This document shows, piece by piece, positions 34,719 through 43,058 of a stretch of DNA of 64,000 nucleotides (position 1 is the first letter of the stretch; each line of letters opens with the position of its first letter). Position numbers and translations under genes: made by a program. Origin of the DNA: a bacterium UBP2_UBA5202 (GTDB lineage Bacteria; Edwardsbacteria; AC1; EtOH8). The notes below the pieces were generated by a model. That model was given only the letters and a program-made list of their open reading frames with translations. It was not told the origin of the DNA and searched no databases. The stretch lies in NCBI GenBank assembly GCA_002412795.1, contig DHVS01000038.1, positions 71,076 to 135,075 of the forward strand, written 5' to 3'.

Positions 34719-35714
34719 ATGGAAAGCAGGGAGATCTTAAAGCTTGTTTTGGAGCAACTGCCGGACGGACTGATCATCTTTGACTTAAATGACGATATTA
34801 TTTTTGCCAATACCATGGCGGAAAAGATACGGCATATTCCCAGGAATGAAAATATCGGACAGAATCTTTTGAACTGTCATCCGGAATATTCTATGGAGAA
34901 AATGAAAAGGGCGCTGAATTACCTAAAAAAGGAAAAGATCGATGATTTTCACCGGATGATCGTGGACAAGGAAAACAATAAGATTTATATGAATACCTAC
35001 AAGGCGATCAGAGATGCCAATAAAAAAATAGCTGCAACAATTGTAGTTACCAGGGATATAACCGAAAAACAGGTAATTGAGCAGGACCAGCTAAAAAACA
35101 ATCAAATCCTTCAGGAACAGGTTTTGGACCTGACTGATAAATTGAACATTCTATTCCTGTCCTCGCTGACCTGCATCGTAAACACTGTGGAATTCAAGGA
35201 TCCCTACACCAAGGGCCATTCGCTGAGGGTCACCGACATCAGTAAAACCTTTGTGGAACAGACCTATGGCCAGACCCAGTTGTTGAGCGAGATCGAGATC
35301 GCGGGGAAACTCCACGATGTCGGAAAGATCGGCATCCGGGATTCCATCCTCAACAAACCAGGCCGGCTGACCCCGGAGGAATATGAACAGATGAAGCTGC
35401 ATCCGGTGATCACCGAACAGATCCTTTCACCAATGGCCAAATTAAAGAATATAATCGCCACGGCCAAGCACCACCATGAAAGATTTGACGGCAAAGGGTA
35501 CCCCGACGGGCTAAAGGGAGAAGAAATTCCCCTTGGCGCCAGGATCCTGGCCCTGGCCGATACCTACGATGCTGTGACCTCCGCCCGGCCCTACCGACAA
35601 GCATTGCCCAGAGAAAGGGCAATATCGGAAATTAAAAACAATCTGGGGACCCATTACGATCCGGAGTTGGGAAATAAATTCATTGACCTGGTAAATTCCG
35701 GCACCATTGGATAG
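34719..35714 (+). CDS. PAS-HD-GYP c-di-GMP phosphodiesterase
   Basis: 331-aa cytosolic signalling protein. Residues about 8-115 form a PAS domain (LPDGLIIFDLNDDIIFAN), then a short coiled coil, and residues about 145-320 a complete HD-GYP domain: HSLRV, LHDVGKIGI and HHERFDGKGYPDGL with the GYP triad. It would hydrolyse cyclic di-GMP in response to a signal sensed by PAS. AAGGAG lies 9 nt before the ATG. It is transcribed with the sigma-54 activator, 107 nt downstream. Confidence 0.93.
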   Translation: MESREILKLVLEQLPDGLIIFDLNDDIIFANTMAEKIRHIPRNENIGQNLLNCHPEYSMEKMKRALNYLKKEKIDDFHRMIVDKENNKIYMNTYKAIRDANKKIAATIVVTRDITEKQVIEQDQLKNNQILQEQVLDLTDKLNILFLSSLTCIVNTVEFKDPYTKGHSLRVTDISKTFVEQTYGQTQLLSEIEIAGKLHDVGKIGIRDSILNKPGRLTPEEYEQMKLHPVITEQILSPMAKLKNIIATAKHHHERFDGKGYPDGLKGEEIPLGARILALADTYDAVTSARPYRQALPRERAISEIKNNLGTHYDPELGNKFIDLVNSGTIG

Positions 35715-35821
35715 GACATTTAATAGGGCCGGGGTCCGGCGACCGAGGGAGAATGCCTGCAACTTAAGGCAAATGCCGGTTGGCCCAACCCGGTCTAAAT
35801 TGCCCAACAGAGGGGTATCCC

Positions 35822-38083
35822 ATGAAAGATAAAACAATAAAACAGATGGCCGAGGCCTTGGCGGCCAAACAGACATTAGCGCTGCTGAAGGATTCGGAGA
35901 CCCGCTACCGGCGCCTGTTTGAAACGGCCCAGGACGGGATACTGATCCTGGACGCCCTGACCGGACGCATCACCGATGTCAACCCCTTTCTGGAGGACAT
36001 GCTGGGTTATTCACATGAAGAGTTCATGGGCAAGAGAATCTGGGAGATCGGCCCGGTCATAGATATACCGGAAAGCCGCCGGGCCTTCATGGAACTGCAG
36101 AAAAGAAAATTCATCCGTTATGAAAACCTGCCTTTGGAGACAAAAAACGGGAAATCCATTCAGGTGGAATTTGTCAGCAATGTCTATGCAGTTGACCATA
36201 CCAAGGTCATCCAATGCAACATCCGCGACATCACCGACCGCAAGCATTTGGAACTCCAGGCCCAGTCCATCATCCAGACGGCCATGGACGGTTTTTGGAT
36301 CGCAGACATCCAGGGACGTTTTTTGAATGTCAACGATGCTTATTGCAAAATGACGGGTTATCGCCGCCGCGAATTGCTGAAAATGAACATCCATGACGTC
36401 GAAGCCGGCGGCCAACCGGAAGAGACGGCCGTTCATATCCAAAAACTCCTTGAAGCGGCAGTTCCGCTGAACCCTGCTTCGGCCGCCCCGGCAGCCGGAG
36501 ACCGGCAAAAGAGGGTCCCGGGAGCTGTCAAATACCGGCAGCGTTACTCTGCTAAGGGGGGCGCGCCGGACTTTAAGATCAGCCATGAACGGTTCGAGAC
36601 CAAGCACCGGTGCAAGAACGGCGCGATCATTGACATTGAGTTCAGCGCCAACTATACCGATATCGACGGAGGGCGGTTCTTTGTATTCCTGCGGGACATC
36701 ACCCAGCAAAAACAGGCAGTCGAAGCCATAAATAAATCCGAGACCAAGCTCCGCACCATCTTCGAGGCCGTTCCCTGCACCATACTGATAATGGACGATC
36801 AGTTGACCGTAAGATCCGCCAACGGGGCGGCCAAGCATACTTTTGGGATCCCGGAAACCTCCATCATCAATCACCGCTGGGGCGATATGCTACGGTGCAC
36901 CCACGCCGAGGAAACGACGGAGGGCTGCGGATCCCTTGATGTCTGCAGCAACTGCCAGGTCAGAACCACGGTATTGGCGGCTTTAGCGGGTGCGGAAACA
37001 CAGCGGGTCAGGGCTAATTTTGAATTCTTTATAGACGGCCATATCCATAAACGGCTGTTTTCCCTAAGCGCCGCGCCCATAGAATATGAACGGAAGAGAA
37101 TGGCGGTGCTGACGGTGGAGGATATCACCGAACTGTCTTATTTGCGTCAGCGGCTCCGGATAGAACACTCCTTTGCCGGCATAGTGGGCAAGGACGAAAA
37201 AATGATGGAATTGTACGCCACCATCAGGGAACTGGCCGAATCAAGCGCCCAGGTGCTGATCCAGGGGGAAAGCGGAACCGGCAAAGAACTGGTGGCCTCG
37301 GCCCTGCATAACGAAGGCCCGCGGCGCCATAAGCGTTTCGTGCCGGTCAATTGCGGGTCGCTGCCGGACGGCCTGCTGGAAAGCGAACTATTCGGACATT
37401 GCAAGGGATCCTTTACCGGGGCCATAAGAGATAAAAAGGGCCGGTTTGAACTGGCCGACGGCGGCACCATCTTTTTGGACGAGGTGGGCGATCTAAGTCC
37501 GGCTATGCAGGTGAAATTACTGCGGGTGCTTCAGGACGGGACTTTTGAGCCGGTGGGTTCGGAAAAGACCATGAAAGTGGATGTCCGGGTCATCAGCGCC
37601 ACCAATAAGGACCTGCGGGAAGAGATCAAGGCCGGGCGTTTCCGGGAAGACCTTTTCTACCGGCTCTGCGTGGTTCCGATCACCATGCCGCCATTGAGGG
37701 ACAGGCTCAATGACATCCCTCTTTTGGCCGAGAGTTACCTGGAATGGTCCGCCAAGGAATCCAATAAAAAGAAAATTTCCCTGTCTCACGAGGTGCTGGA
37801 TATCCTGATGGGATATAATTGGCCCGGCAATGTCAGGGAACTGCAGAACGCCCTGCAATTCGCCCTGATCAAATGCCAGGGCAGGGTCATTGAGCCGCAA
37901 TACCTCCCCGGCAATATTTCTCCCGCCGCCAAACACCTGCCCGTTCGCAGAAAACGGAAGTGTAAGCTTGACTCCAAAACAGTGGAAGATGCCCTGCAAA
38001 AAACTAAAGGCAATAAATTAAAAGCCGCCAAACTGCTCGGGGTCAGCCGGGCGACCATTCACAGATTCCTGGCGGAAAAGTAG
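35822..38083 (+). CDS. PAS-domain sigma-54-dependent transcription activator
   Basis: 753-aa NtrC-class activator without a receiver domain. Three PAS domains precede the AAA+ domain; PAS2 (about residues 140-300) carries an about 50-residue Pro/Ala/Lys-rich insertion. PAS3 (about 310-435) contains cysteines MLRCTH and GCGSLDVCSNC, possibly a redox or metal site. The AAA+ domain has Walker A GESGTGKE (about 481), GSFTGA (about 528, a conservative variant of GAFTGA that contacts sigma-54) and a Walker B region DEVGDL. A Fis-type helix-turn-helix (KLKAAKLLGVSRATIHRFL) ends it. The ATG at 35822 fits the PAS start. Its likely sites are the repeats just downstream. Confidence 0.93.
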   Translation: MKDKTIKQMAEALAAKQTLALLKDSETRYRRLFETAQDGILILDALTGRITDVNPFLEDMLGYSHEEFMGKRIWEIGPVIDIPESRRAFMELQKRKFIRYENLPLETKNGKSIQVEFVSNVYAVDHTKVIQCNIRDITDRKHLELQAQSIIQTAMDGFWIADIQGRFLNVNDAYCKMTGYRRRELLKMNIHDVEAGGQPEETAVHIQKLLEAAVPLNPASAAPAAGDRQKRVPGAVKYRQRYSAKGGAPDFKISHERFETKHRCKNGAIIDIEFSANYTDIDGGRFFVFLRDITQQKQAVEAINKSETKLRTIFEAVPCTILIMDDQLTVRSANGAAKHTFGIPETSIINHRWGDMLRCTHAEETTEGCGSLDVCSNCQVRTTVLAALAGAETQRVRANFEFFIDGHIHKRLFSLSAAPIEYERKRMAVLTVEDITELSYLRQRLRIEHSFAGIVGKDEKMMELYATIRELAESSAQVLIQGESGTGKELVASALHNEGPRRHKRFVPVNCGSLPDGLLESELFGHCKGSFTGAIRDKKGRFELADGGTIFLDEVGDLSPAMQVKLLRVLQDGTFEPVGSEKTMKVDVRVISATNKDLREEIKAGRFREDLFYRLCVVPITMPPLRDRLNDIPLLAESYLEWSAKESNKKKISLSHEVLDILMGYNWPGNVRELQNALQFALIKCQGRVIEPQYLPGNISPAAKHLPVRRKRKCKLDSKTVEDALQKTKGNKLKAAKLLGVSRATIHRFLAEK

Positions 38084-38090
38084 GTTCAAC

Positions 38091-38124
38091 TGTCTCATTT
38101 AGCACAATGTCTCATTTAGCACAA
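38091..38124 (+). repeat. Two tandem 17-bp direct repeats (TGTCTCATTTAGCACAA)
   Basis: Exact head-to-tail copies at 38091-38107 and 38108-38124, beginning 7 nt after the stop of the sigma-54 activator. They contain the same TGTCTCATT as the inverted repeat at 38262 and look like binding sites. Confidence 0.85.
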
Positions 38125-38185
38125 ATGACGCAGCCAGTAATCTGCCAATAACCAAAATTTTGTCCCATAGATTTAATATACTCCC

Positions 38186-38230
38186 AAAAAGGGTCTGTAT
38201 TGCTTGAATAGGCAAGATAGACCCTTTTTT
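38186..38230 (+). terminator. Terminator after the sigma-54 activator
   Basis: AAAAAGGGTCT (38186-38196) pairs with AGACCC and a T-run (38219-38230); the inner part TTGC/GCAA also pairs. Confidence 0.88.
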
Positions 38231-38261
38231 ATCAACTTTTATTGTAAATAGGATCGGGCAT

Positions 38262-38295
38262 AGTGTCTCATTGACGTTAATAGAAATGAGACACT
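38262..38295. promoter_or_regulatory. 11-bp inverted repeat, probable enhancer site
   Basis: AGTGTCTCATT (38262-38272) and its exact complement (38285-38295), 12 bp apart. It lies about 125 bp upstream of a sigma-54 promoter, the normal distance for an NtrC-class activator site. Its half-site is the motif duplicated at 38091-38124; a partial copy (AATGAGAC) is at 38499-38506. Confidence 0.75.
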
Positions 38296-38403
38296 GCCGG
38301 GTCCTTTTTTTGCTTTCATTGTTTTTATTTTTCAGGTGTAGCGCTCACCCCTTCAAAGGCTTATGGTTTCATCCGCCTATCATCTTTAAGCCCGCTGACT
38401 ATC

Positions 38404-38420
38404 TGGCACGATAATAGCAT
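38404..38420 (+). promoter_or_regulatory. Sigma-54 -24/-12 promoter of the envelope/stress island
   Basis: TGGCACG (38404-38410), then ATAA, then TAGCA(T): the GG and GC dinucleotides are exactly 10 bp apart, with a single departure from TGGCACG-N4-TTGCA. T-rich DNA between the enhancer-like repeat and the promoter (about 38307-38335) could bind IHF. The gene-free stretch 38084-38543 is thus largely regulatory. Confidence 0.85.
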
Positions 38421-38543
38421 CTATATAACAGGGTTAAACAATTCTGTTGCAGTTGATCAGGCTCAGGTTATTTGCCGCTCCCCAAATTGCGACAAAAAAT
38501 GAGACTACCCGGCAAACCCAGAAAATCTGAAAGGACATAAATC

Positions 38544-38693
38544 ATGCTGTTTATAATCGCCTCGGTGATGGTGATCTTGTGGCTGCTGGGGCTGGTCACT
38601 TCCCATACCATGGGGGGCTTCATCCACATTCTACTGGTTATCGCCGTCATAGCAGTCCTGGTAAGGATCATCCGCGGTAACAAAATCCTGTAA
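38544..38693 (+). CDS. lmo0937-family mini membrane protein (first of three)
   Basis: 49-aa protein, almost entirely two hydrophobic helices: MLFIIASVMVILWLLGLV and IHILLVIAVIAVLVRIIRG, with a basic end. The family (DUF5670/lmo0937) is common in stress-induced clusters; its function is unknown. AAAGGA lies upstream. It is the first gene behind the sigma-54 promoter. Paralogues are at 52008 and 56488. Confidence 0.85.
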   Translation: MLFIIASVMVILWLLGLVTSHTMGGFIHILLVIAVIAVLVRIIRGNKIL

Positions 38694-38728
38694 TTATTTT
38701 ACCTCACATAAAAAAGGAGAATCTCCAC

Positions 38729-39223
38729 ATGAAACCGTTTCTTTATGCCGTCATCACATTTGTTCTGTTCCTGACAGCTACCGGGGTCAATGCCCAGGAA
38801 CGCCGCTTTGGCCTGGGGATAATCATCGGCGAACCGACCGGGATAAGCGCCAAGCTGTGGACATCGAACCGCACGGCCTTGGATTTTGGCCTGGGCTGGT
38901 CGCTTGGCGGGGACCGGATCTCAAAGTATGACGGCTATTATACCGGAGAAAGCCGGGTTCACTTTCACATGGATTACCTCTGGCATTCATTTGATGCCAT
39001 CCGCTCAAGCGAGAGGTTCCCGCTTTATTACGGCGTCGGCGGACGGATCAATACCGGGGCCGGGTACAAGAACTCGGCAGCCGTCCGCGGGGTGCTGGGT
39101 ATCCTGTGGCTGCCGCGCCGGACGCCGGTCGACGTGTTTCTGGAACTGGTTCCCGCCCTCCAACTGGTGCCATCCACGGGTTTTGGAATTGACGCCGGCC
39201 TTGGAGTCAGGTATTTCTTTTAA
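38729..39223 (+). CDS. Small outer-membrane beta-barrel protein
   Basis: 164-aa exported protein: signal peptide about residues 1-22 (ending VNAQ), then alternating strands beginning RFGLGIIIGEPTGISAKLW and ending in a C-terminal aromatic strand GVRYFF, the usual barrel-insertion signal. Resembles small 8-strand barrel families found near OmpA proteins in stress clusters. AAAAGGAGA ribosome binding site. Function unknown. Confidence 0.8.
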   Translation: MKPFLYAVITFVLFLTATGVNAQERRFGLGIIIGEPTGISAKLWTSNRTALDFGLGWSLGGDRISKYDGYYTGESRVHFHMDYLWHSFDAIRSSERFPLYYGVGGRINTGAGYKNSAAVRGVLGILWLPRRTPVDVFLELVPALQLVPSTGFGIDAGLGVRYFF

Positions 39224-39348
39224 TCCGGGCGGAAGTTTGCCGGCATAGTTTAATCAGACCATTAAATAGTCCAGCCCACAACCTGTGGCAAAACCTTAAG
39301 CGGCCCGAAGTCGCTTCGATTGCCGCAATATTTTAAGGAGCATTACAA

Positions 39349-39555
39349 ATGTACAAAGTACTCTCAATTGCCCTGCTGGCCGTAGGGATTTTGCTGATCG
39401 TTTGGGGCGTCAGGGCAGGTGATTCATTCAGTTCCGATGTATCGCGCTTTTTCACCGGCTCGCCCACCGACAAAACGGTCTGGATGCTGATAGGCGGATC
39501 CGTCGCTTGCCTGGCCGGACTTTCCGGCCTTTTCCTCAGTCCCAAGGGAAAATAA
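39349..39555 (+). CDS. DUF3185-family membrane protein
   Basis: 68-aa protein with two membrane helices (about residues 3-23 and 45-63). The intervening loop DSFSSDVSRFFTGSPTDKT is the DUF3185 hallmark. Often found with CsbD and AI-2E-type genes in stress clusters. No known biochemical role. TAAGGAG lies 8 nt upstream. Confidence 0.9.
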   Translation: MYKVLSIALLAVGILLIVWGVRAGDSFSSDVSRFFTGSPTDKTVWMLIGGSVACLAGLSGLFLSPKGK

Positions 39556-39646
39556 GAATAGCAGGCTCTTACGCGGGTAATATTTCTTCGGTATCGAAAC
39601 AATGTAATCAGGGTTATCGAAAATCATCAAAATCAATCAACGAGGA

Positions 39647-40339
39647 ATGAAAATGAAAACATTTTTGACCGTGTTAATCGTTCTGGCCCTGCTGTTCGCC
39701 GGCGCCACGTATTACATTTTCACCAGAACCAGGAGCGAGCTTGATACTGCCCGCAACGCAGCCACTGACCTCAGTTTCCAAGTCAACGCCCTGGAAGCTA
39801 AGAGGACCGCATTGGCGCGGGAACTTGAGACCAAGATAGCCGCCATTTCCCTGAAAAAGGAAGAGGAAATTGTCCGGCTGAAAGGCGCTTACGAAGAACT
39901 GGCCGCCGACATGAAAAATGAGATCGAGCAGGGCCAGATCATCATCACCCAGCTGGCCGACCGCCTTTCGGTGAGCATGGTGGACAAGATATTGTTCCCG
40001 TCGGGTGAAGCCGAAGTTACGCCGGAGGGGGTGAAGGTGCTGGAACGGGTGGGCAATGTACTGAAAAACACCGGCAGCCAGATCATCAGAGTTGAGGGCC
40101 ACACCGACAACGTGCCGATCCATCCCCGCCTCCAGAAGCAATACCCCACCAACTGGGAGCTCTCCACGGCCCGGGCGGCAAATGTGGTGCGCTTTCTGCA
40201 GGAGACTGTGGGCATCGCGCCGGAGCGGATGCAGGTCATAGGCATGTCGGAATATCAACCGGTGGCCAGCAACAAAACGGCCTCCGGCCGCAGCAAGAAC
40301 CGCCGGATAGAAATAACCCTGTTGCCGGATCAGGACTGA
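39647..40339 (+). CDS. OmpA/MotB-domain protein with N-terminal anchor
   Basis: 230 aa. An N-terminal membrane helix (about residues 5-24) is followed by a coiled coil (about 30-95, ELDTARNAATDL to EELAADM) and an OmpA-type peptidoglycan-binding domain (about 105-228) with VEGHTDNVP, LSTARAANVV and NRRIEI. It would tether the membrane to peptidoglycan. Start at 39647 or the second ATG at 39653; AACGAGGAA precedes both. Confidence 0.9.
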   Translation: MKMKTFLTVLIVLALLFAGATYYIFTRTRSELDTARNAATDLSFQVNALEAKRTALARELETKIAAISLKKEEEIVRLKGAYEELAADMKNEIEQGQIIITQLADRLSVSMVDKILFPSGEAEVTPEGVKVLERVGNVLKNTGSQIIRVEGHTDNVPIHPRLQKQYPTNWELSTARAANVVRFLQETVGIAPERMQVIGMSEYQPVASNKTASGRSKNRRIEITLLPDQD

Positions 40340-40551
40340 GATTGACCGGAGCCGCAACCTGACAGGCGTGGTCAGTGATCGGCTAATTTCCGGAATGATC
40401 GTTTAAATATTGAATCTTATAAATGAAGAAAGGAAAGGAAACATAATATGCCTGATCAAAAATGGCCCCGGCGGTATTAACCGGGAAAGGTTTAGGCTCC
40501 GGAGAAACAAACAACAGGAAACAGAAACCAATACAAAGAGGAGGCAGAGTC

Positions 40552-42936
40552 ATGTTTACCAAAACAGTCAGACGGAAAGGCATAACCGCAATCACCATTG
40601 CGCTTATGGCCCTGGTAATGGGTGTTACCAACGGTTATGGCGCCACACCGGTGGATCTGGGAATGGCCGGCAATTTCGTGATCCTGGCCAAGACAGGAGT
40701 GTCAACCACAGCCGGCAGCGATGTGGTGGGTAACATCGGGATCAGCCCGGCCGCCGCCGGGGGGATAACCGGATTTGACCTGATCATGGATGCCTCGGGT
40801 ACATTTTCAACTTCGGCCCTGGTAGACGGGCAAATATTTGCCGCAGATTATACCGAACCCACTCCGACCGATCTGGGAGTGGCGGTACTTGCCATGGAAA
40901 CCGCCTATACCACCACCGCCGGATTAACGCCGGATTCCACCGAACTGCATGCCGGAGATCTGAGCGGGCAGACCATGTATCCCGGCACTTATTACTGGAG
41001 TTCCGCGGTGCTGATAAACGGCGGAGTGACCCTGGCCGGCGGGCCGGACGATGTCTGGATCTTCCAGATAGCCCAAACCCTGACCGTGGGCAGCGGAGCC
41101 ATCGTTACCCTGAGCGGAGGCGCCCAACCCAAGAACATCTTCTGGCAAGTGGCCGGACAGACCACCCTGGGAACAACTTCCGATTTCAAGGGGATCATAC
41201 TGGATGCCACGGCCATAGTGGTCATGACCGGGGCGACTTTTAACGGCCGGGCGCTGGCCCAGACCGCGGTGACATTGGACGCCGTGGCCTTCACTTCCCC
41301 AACCACACCGGATACCACGGTGTCGGATACCACGCTGCCAACCGTGACAGTGATCTCACCCAACGGCGGCGAGAGCTGGAACGCCGGTTCCAGCCACCTG
41401 ATTGTCTGGAGTCAAAGCGACAACGTGGGCGTGACGGACAACGAGGTGAGCTATTCCATAGACAACGGCGCCACCTGGGACCCGATCTGGTCCGGGCTGG
41501 ACACCAGCTACAGCTGGATCGTGCCCAACACCCCCAGTACCTTTACTCTGGTCAAGGTAGTTGCCCGCGACAGCGCCGGCAACAGCTCGGCAGACACCAG
41601 TGACGGCGTATTTGCCATCAGCGACAGCATACCGCCCACGGTGATCTCCACCGACCCTGCGGATTTCACCATTGACGTGTCGATCTACACCAAGATCGCC
41701 GCCGTCTTCAGCGAGTCCATGGACTCCCTTACAATTGACACGCTGACATTCACTGTGAAACAGGGGCTGAACACGGTCAGGGGGGTGGTGACATATGTTG
41801 ATAGTGTTAATACGGCAACCTTCGCGCCCTATGAAAACCTGGATACCAGCGCCGTTTACACGGCCACTCTGACTACCGGGGTCAAGGACCTGGGCGGCAA
41901 CGGGCTGGACAGCGCCTATGTCTGGACCTTTACCACCGGCAAAACGACCAACCGCACCCCGGTAGATCTGGGATTGGCCGGAAATTTCGTGATCCTGGCC
42001 AAGACCGGGATTTCAACCACCGGGACCACCCATGTTACCGGGGATATGGGGCTGAGCCCGGCCGCCGCGTCCTACATTACCGGATTTGACCTGATCATGG
42101 ACCCCTCCGGTACATTTTCAACCTCGGCCCTGGTGGACGGGCAAATATACGCCGCCGATTACACGGAACCCACTCCCACCATGCTGACCACGGCGATCAG
42201 CAACATGGAAACAGCGTACACCGACGCCGCCGGACGGACAATACCGGACTTCACCGAACTGCACGCCGGTGATCTGACCGGGAAGACCCTGGTCCGCGGC
42301 CTGTATAAATGGGGCACCGGGGTCATGATAAACGCCCCGGGCGTAACTCTAACCGGCGACTCCAATGATGTCTGGATCTTCCAGATAGCGCAGACACTTC
42401 TAGTGGGCAACGGCGCCATTGTATCGTTAAGCGGCGGCGCGCTGTCCAAGAACATCTTCTGGCAGGTGGCCGGACAGACCACCATGGGAACAACCACCCA
42501 ATTCAAGGGAATCATACTGGACCAGACAGCGATCGTGATGCAGACCGGCTCAACCATTAACGGCCGGGCCCTGGCCCAGTCCGCGGTTACGCTGGATGCC
42601 ACCACCGCCACCATCCCCACCGGCATAGAACAGCCGGCCGTCGGCGACCTGGTCCTCAATAAACTTCAACTTATGCCCTGCCGTCCCAATCCGGCCTCGG
42701 GTCCGGTAAATATCAGTTATACCCTTCCCCGCCCCGGCCAGGTCTCTCTTAACATTTACGACATCTGCGGACGGAGGGTAAACACTCTGGCCCAGGGACA
42801 AAAACAGGGCGGTACCTACAACATTACCTGGAGGGGCGATGACAGCCAGGGAAGAAAGGTTTCGGCTGGCGTGTATATTTACCGGCTTAGTTATGAAGGG
42901 ACCAATCTTACCCGGCGCCTGGTGCTGGTAAGGTAA
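40552..42936 (+). CDS. Double DUF3494 ice-binding-like adhesin with sorting domain
   Basis: 794-aa secreted protein. Signal peptide about residues 1-25. DUF3494 domain 1 (about 28-240, VDLGMAGNFVILAKTG) is followed by an Ig/FN3-like stretch (about 262-360, GGESWNAGSS), a Big_5 domain (about 362-465, PPTVISTDPAD) and DUF3494 domain 2 (about 470-685). A FlgD-like/type-IX-like sorting domain (about 700-794, CRPNPASGPV) ends it. DUF3494 is the fold of ice-binding proteins, but similar proteins also act as adhesins. AGAGGAGG supports the ATG at 40552; upstream in-frame ATGs lie in the leader. Confidence 0.9.
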   Translation: MFTKTVRRKGITAITIALMALVMGVTNGYGATPVDLGMAGNFVILAKTGVSTTAGSDVVGNIGISPAAAGGITGFDLIMDASGTFSTSALVDGQIFAADYTEPTPTDLGVAVLAMETAYTTTAGLTPDSTELHAGDLSGQTMYPGTYYWSSAVLINGGVTLAGGPDDVWIFQIAQTLTVGSGAIVTLSGGAQPKNIFWQVAGQTTLGTTSDFKGIILDATAIVVMTGATFNGRALAQTAVTLDAVAFTSPTTPDTTVSDTTLPTVTVISPNGGESWNAGSSHLIVWSQSDNVGVTDNEVSYSIDNGATWDPIWSGLDTSYSWIVPNTPSTFTLVKVVARDSAGNSSADTSDGVFAISDSIPPTVISTDPADFTIDVSIYTKIAAVFSESMDSLTIDTLTFTVKQGLNTVRGVVTYVDSVNTATFAPYENLDTSAVYTATLTTGVKDLGGNGLDSAYVWTFTTGKTTNRTPVDLGLAGNFVILAKTGISTTGTTHVTGDMGLSPAAASYITGFDLIMDPSGTFSTSALVDGQIYAADYTEPTPTMLTTAISNMETAYTDAAGRTIPDFTELHAGDLTGKTLVRGLYKWGTGVMINAPGVTLTGDSNDVWIFQIAQTLLVGNGAIVSLSGGALSKNIFWQVAGQTTMGTTTQFKGIILDQTAIVMQTGSTINGRALAQSAVTLDATTATIPTGIEQPAVGDLVLNKLQLMPCRPNPASGPVNISYTLPRPGQVSLNIYDICGRRVNTLAQGQKQGGTYNITWRGDDSQGRKVSAGVYIYRLSYEGTNLTRRLVLVR

Positions 42937-42975
42937 GCAACAGTAACCGGCAATAAATCCGCAACCAATGCGGTA

Positions 42976-43008
42976 GGCCTTGAGGGGGCAAATTGCCCCC
43001 TCAAGGCC
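42976..43008. promoter_or_regulatory. 33-nt near-perfect palindrome between genes
   Basis: GGCCTTGAGGGGGCAA (42976-42991) and its exact complement (42993-43008) are separated by one base. It is not followed by T on the + strand. It can form a strong RNA hairpin in the leader of the OmpA-type gene and may separate its mRNA level from the upstream adhesin. Confidence 0.7.
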
Positions 43009-43058
43009 AAAGAAAAAATCGAGACACAAACCAACAACCTAAACGAAGAGGAACTAAA

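Noticed and set aside
38091..38124. CRISPR-like repeats
   Set aside because: Two 17-bp copies are directly adjacent without spacers; better explained as binding sites.
40440..40551. c-di-GMP riboswitch in the adhesin leader
   Set aside because: Only a small CCCGG/CCGGG hairpin is present; GEMM conserved positions are missing.
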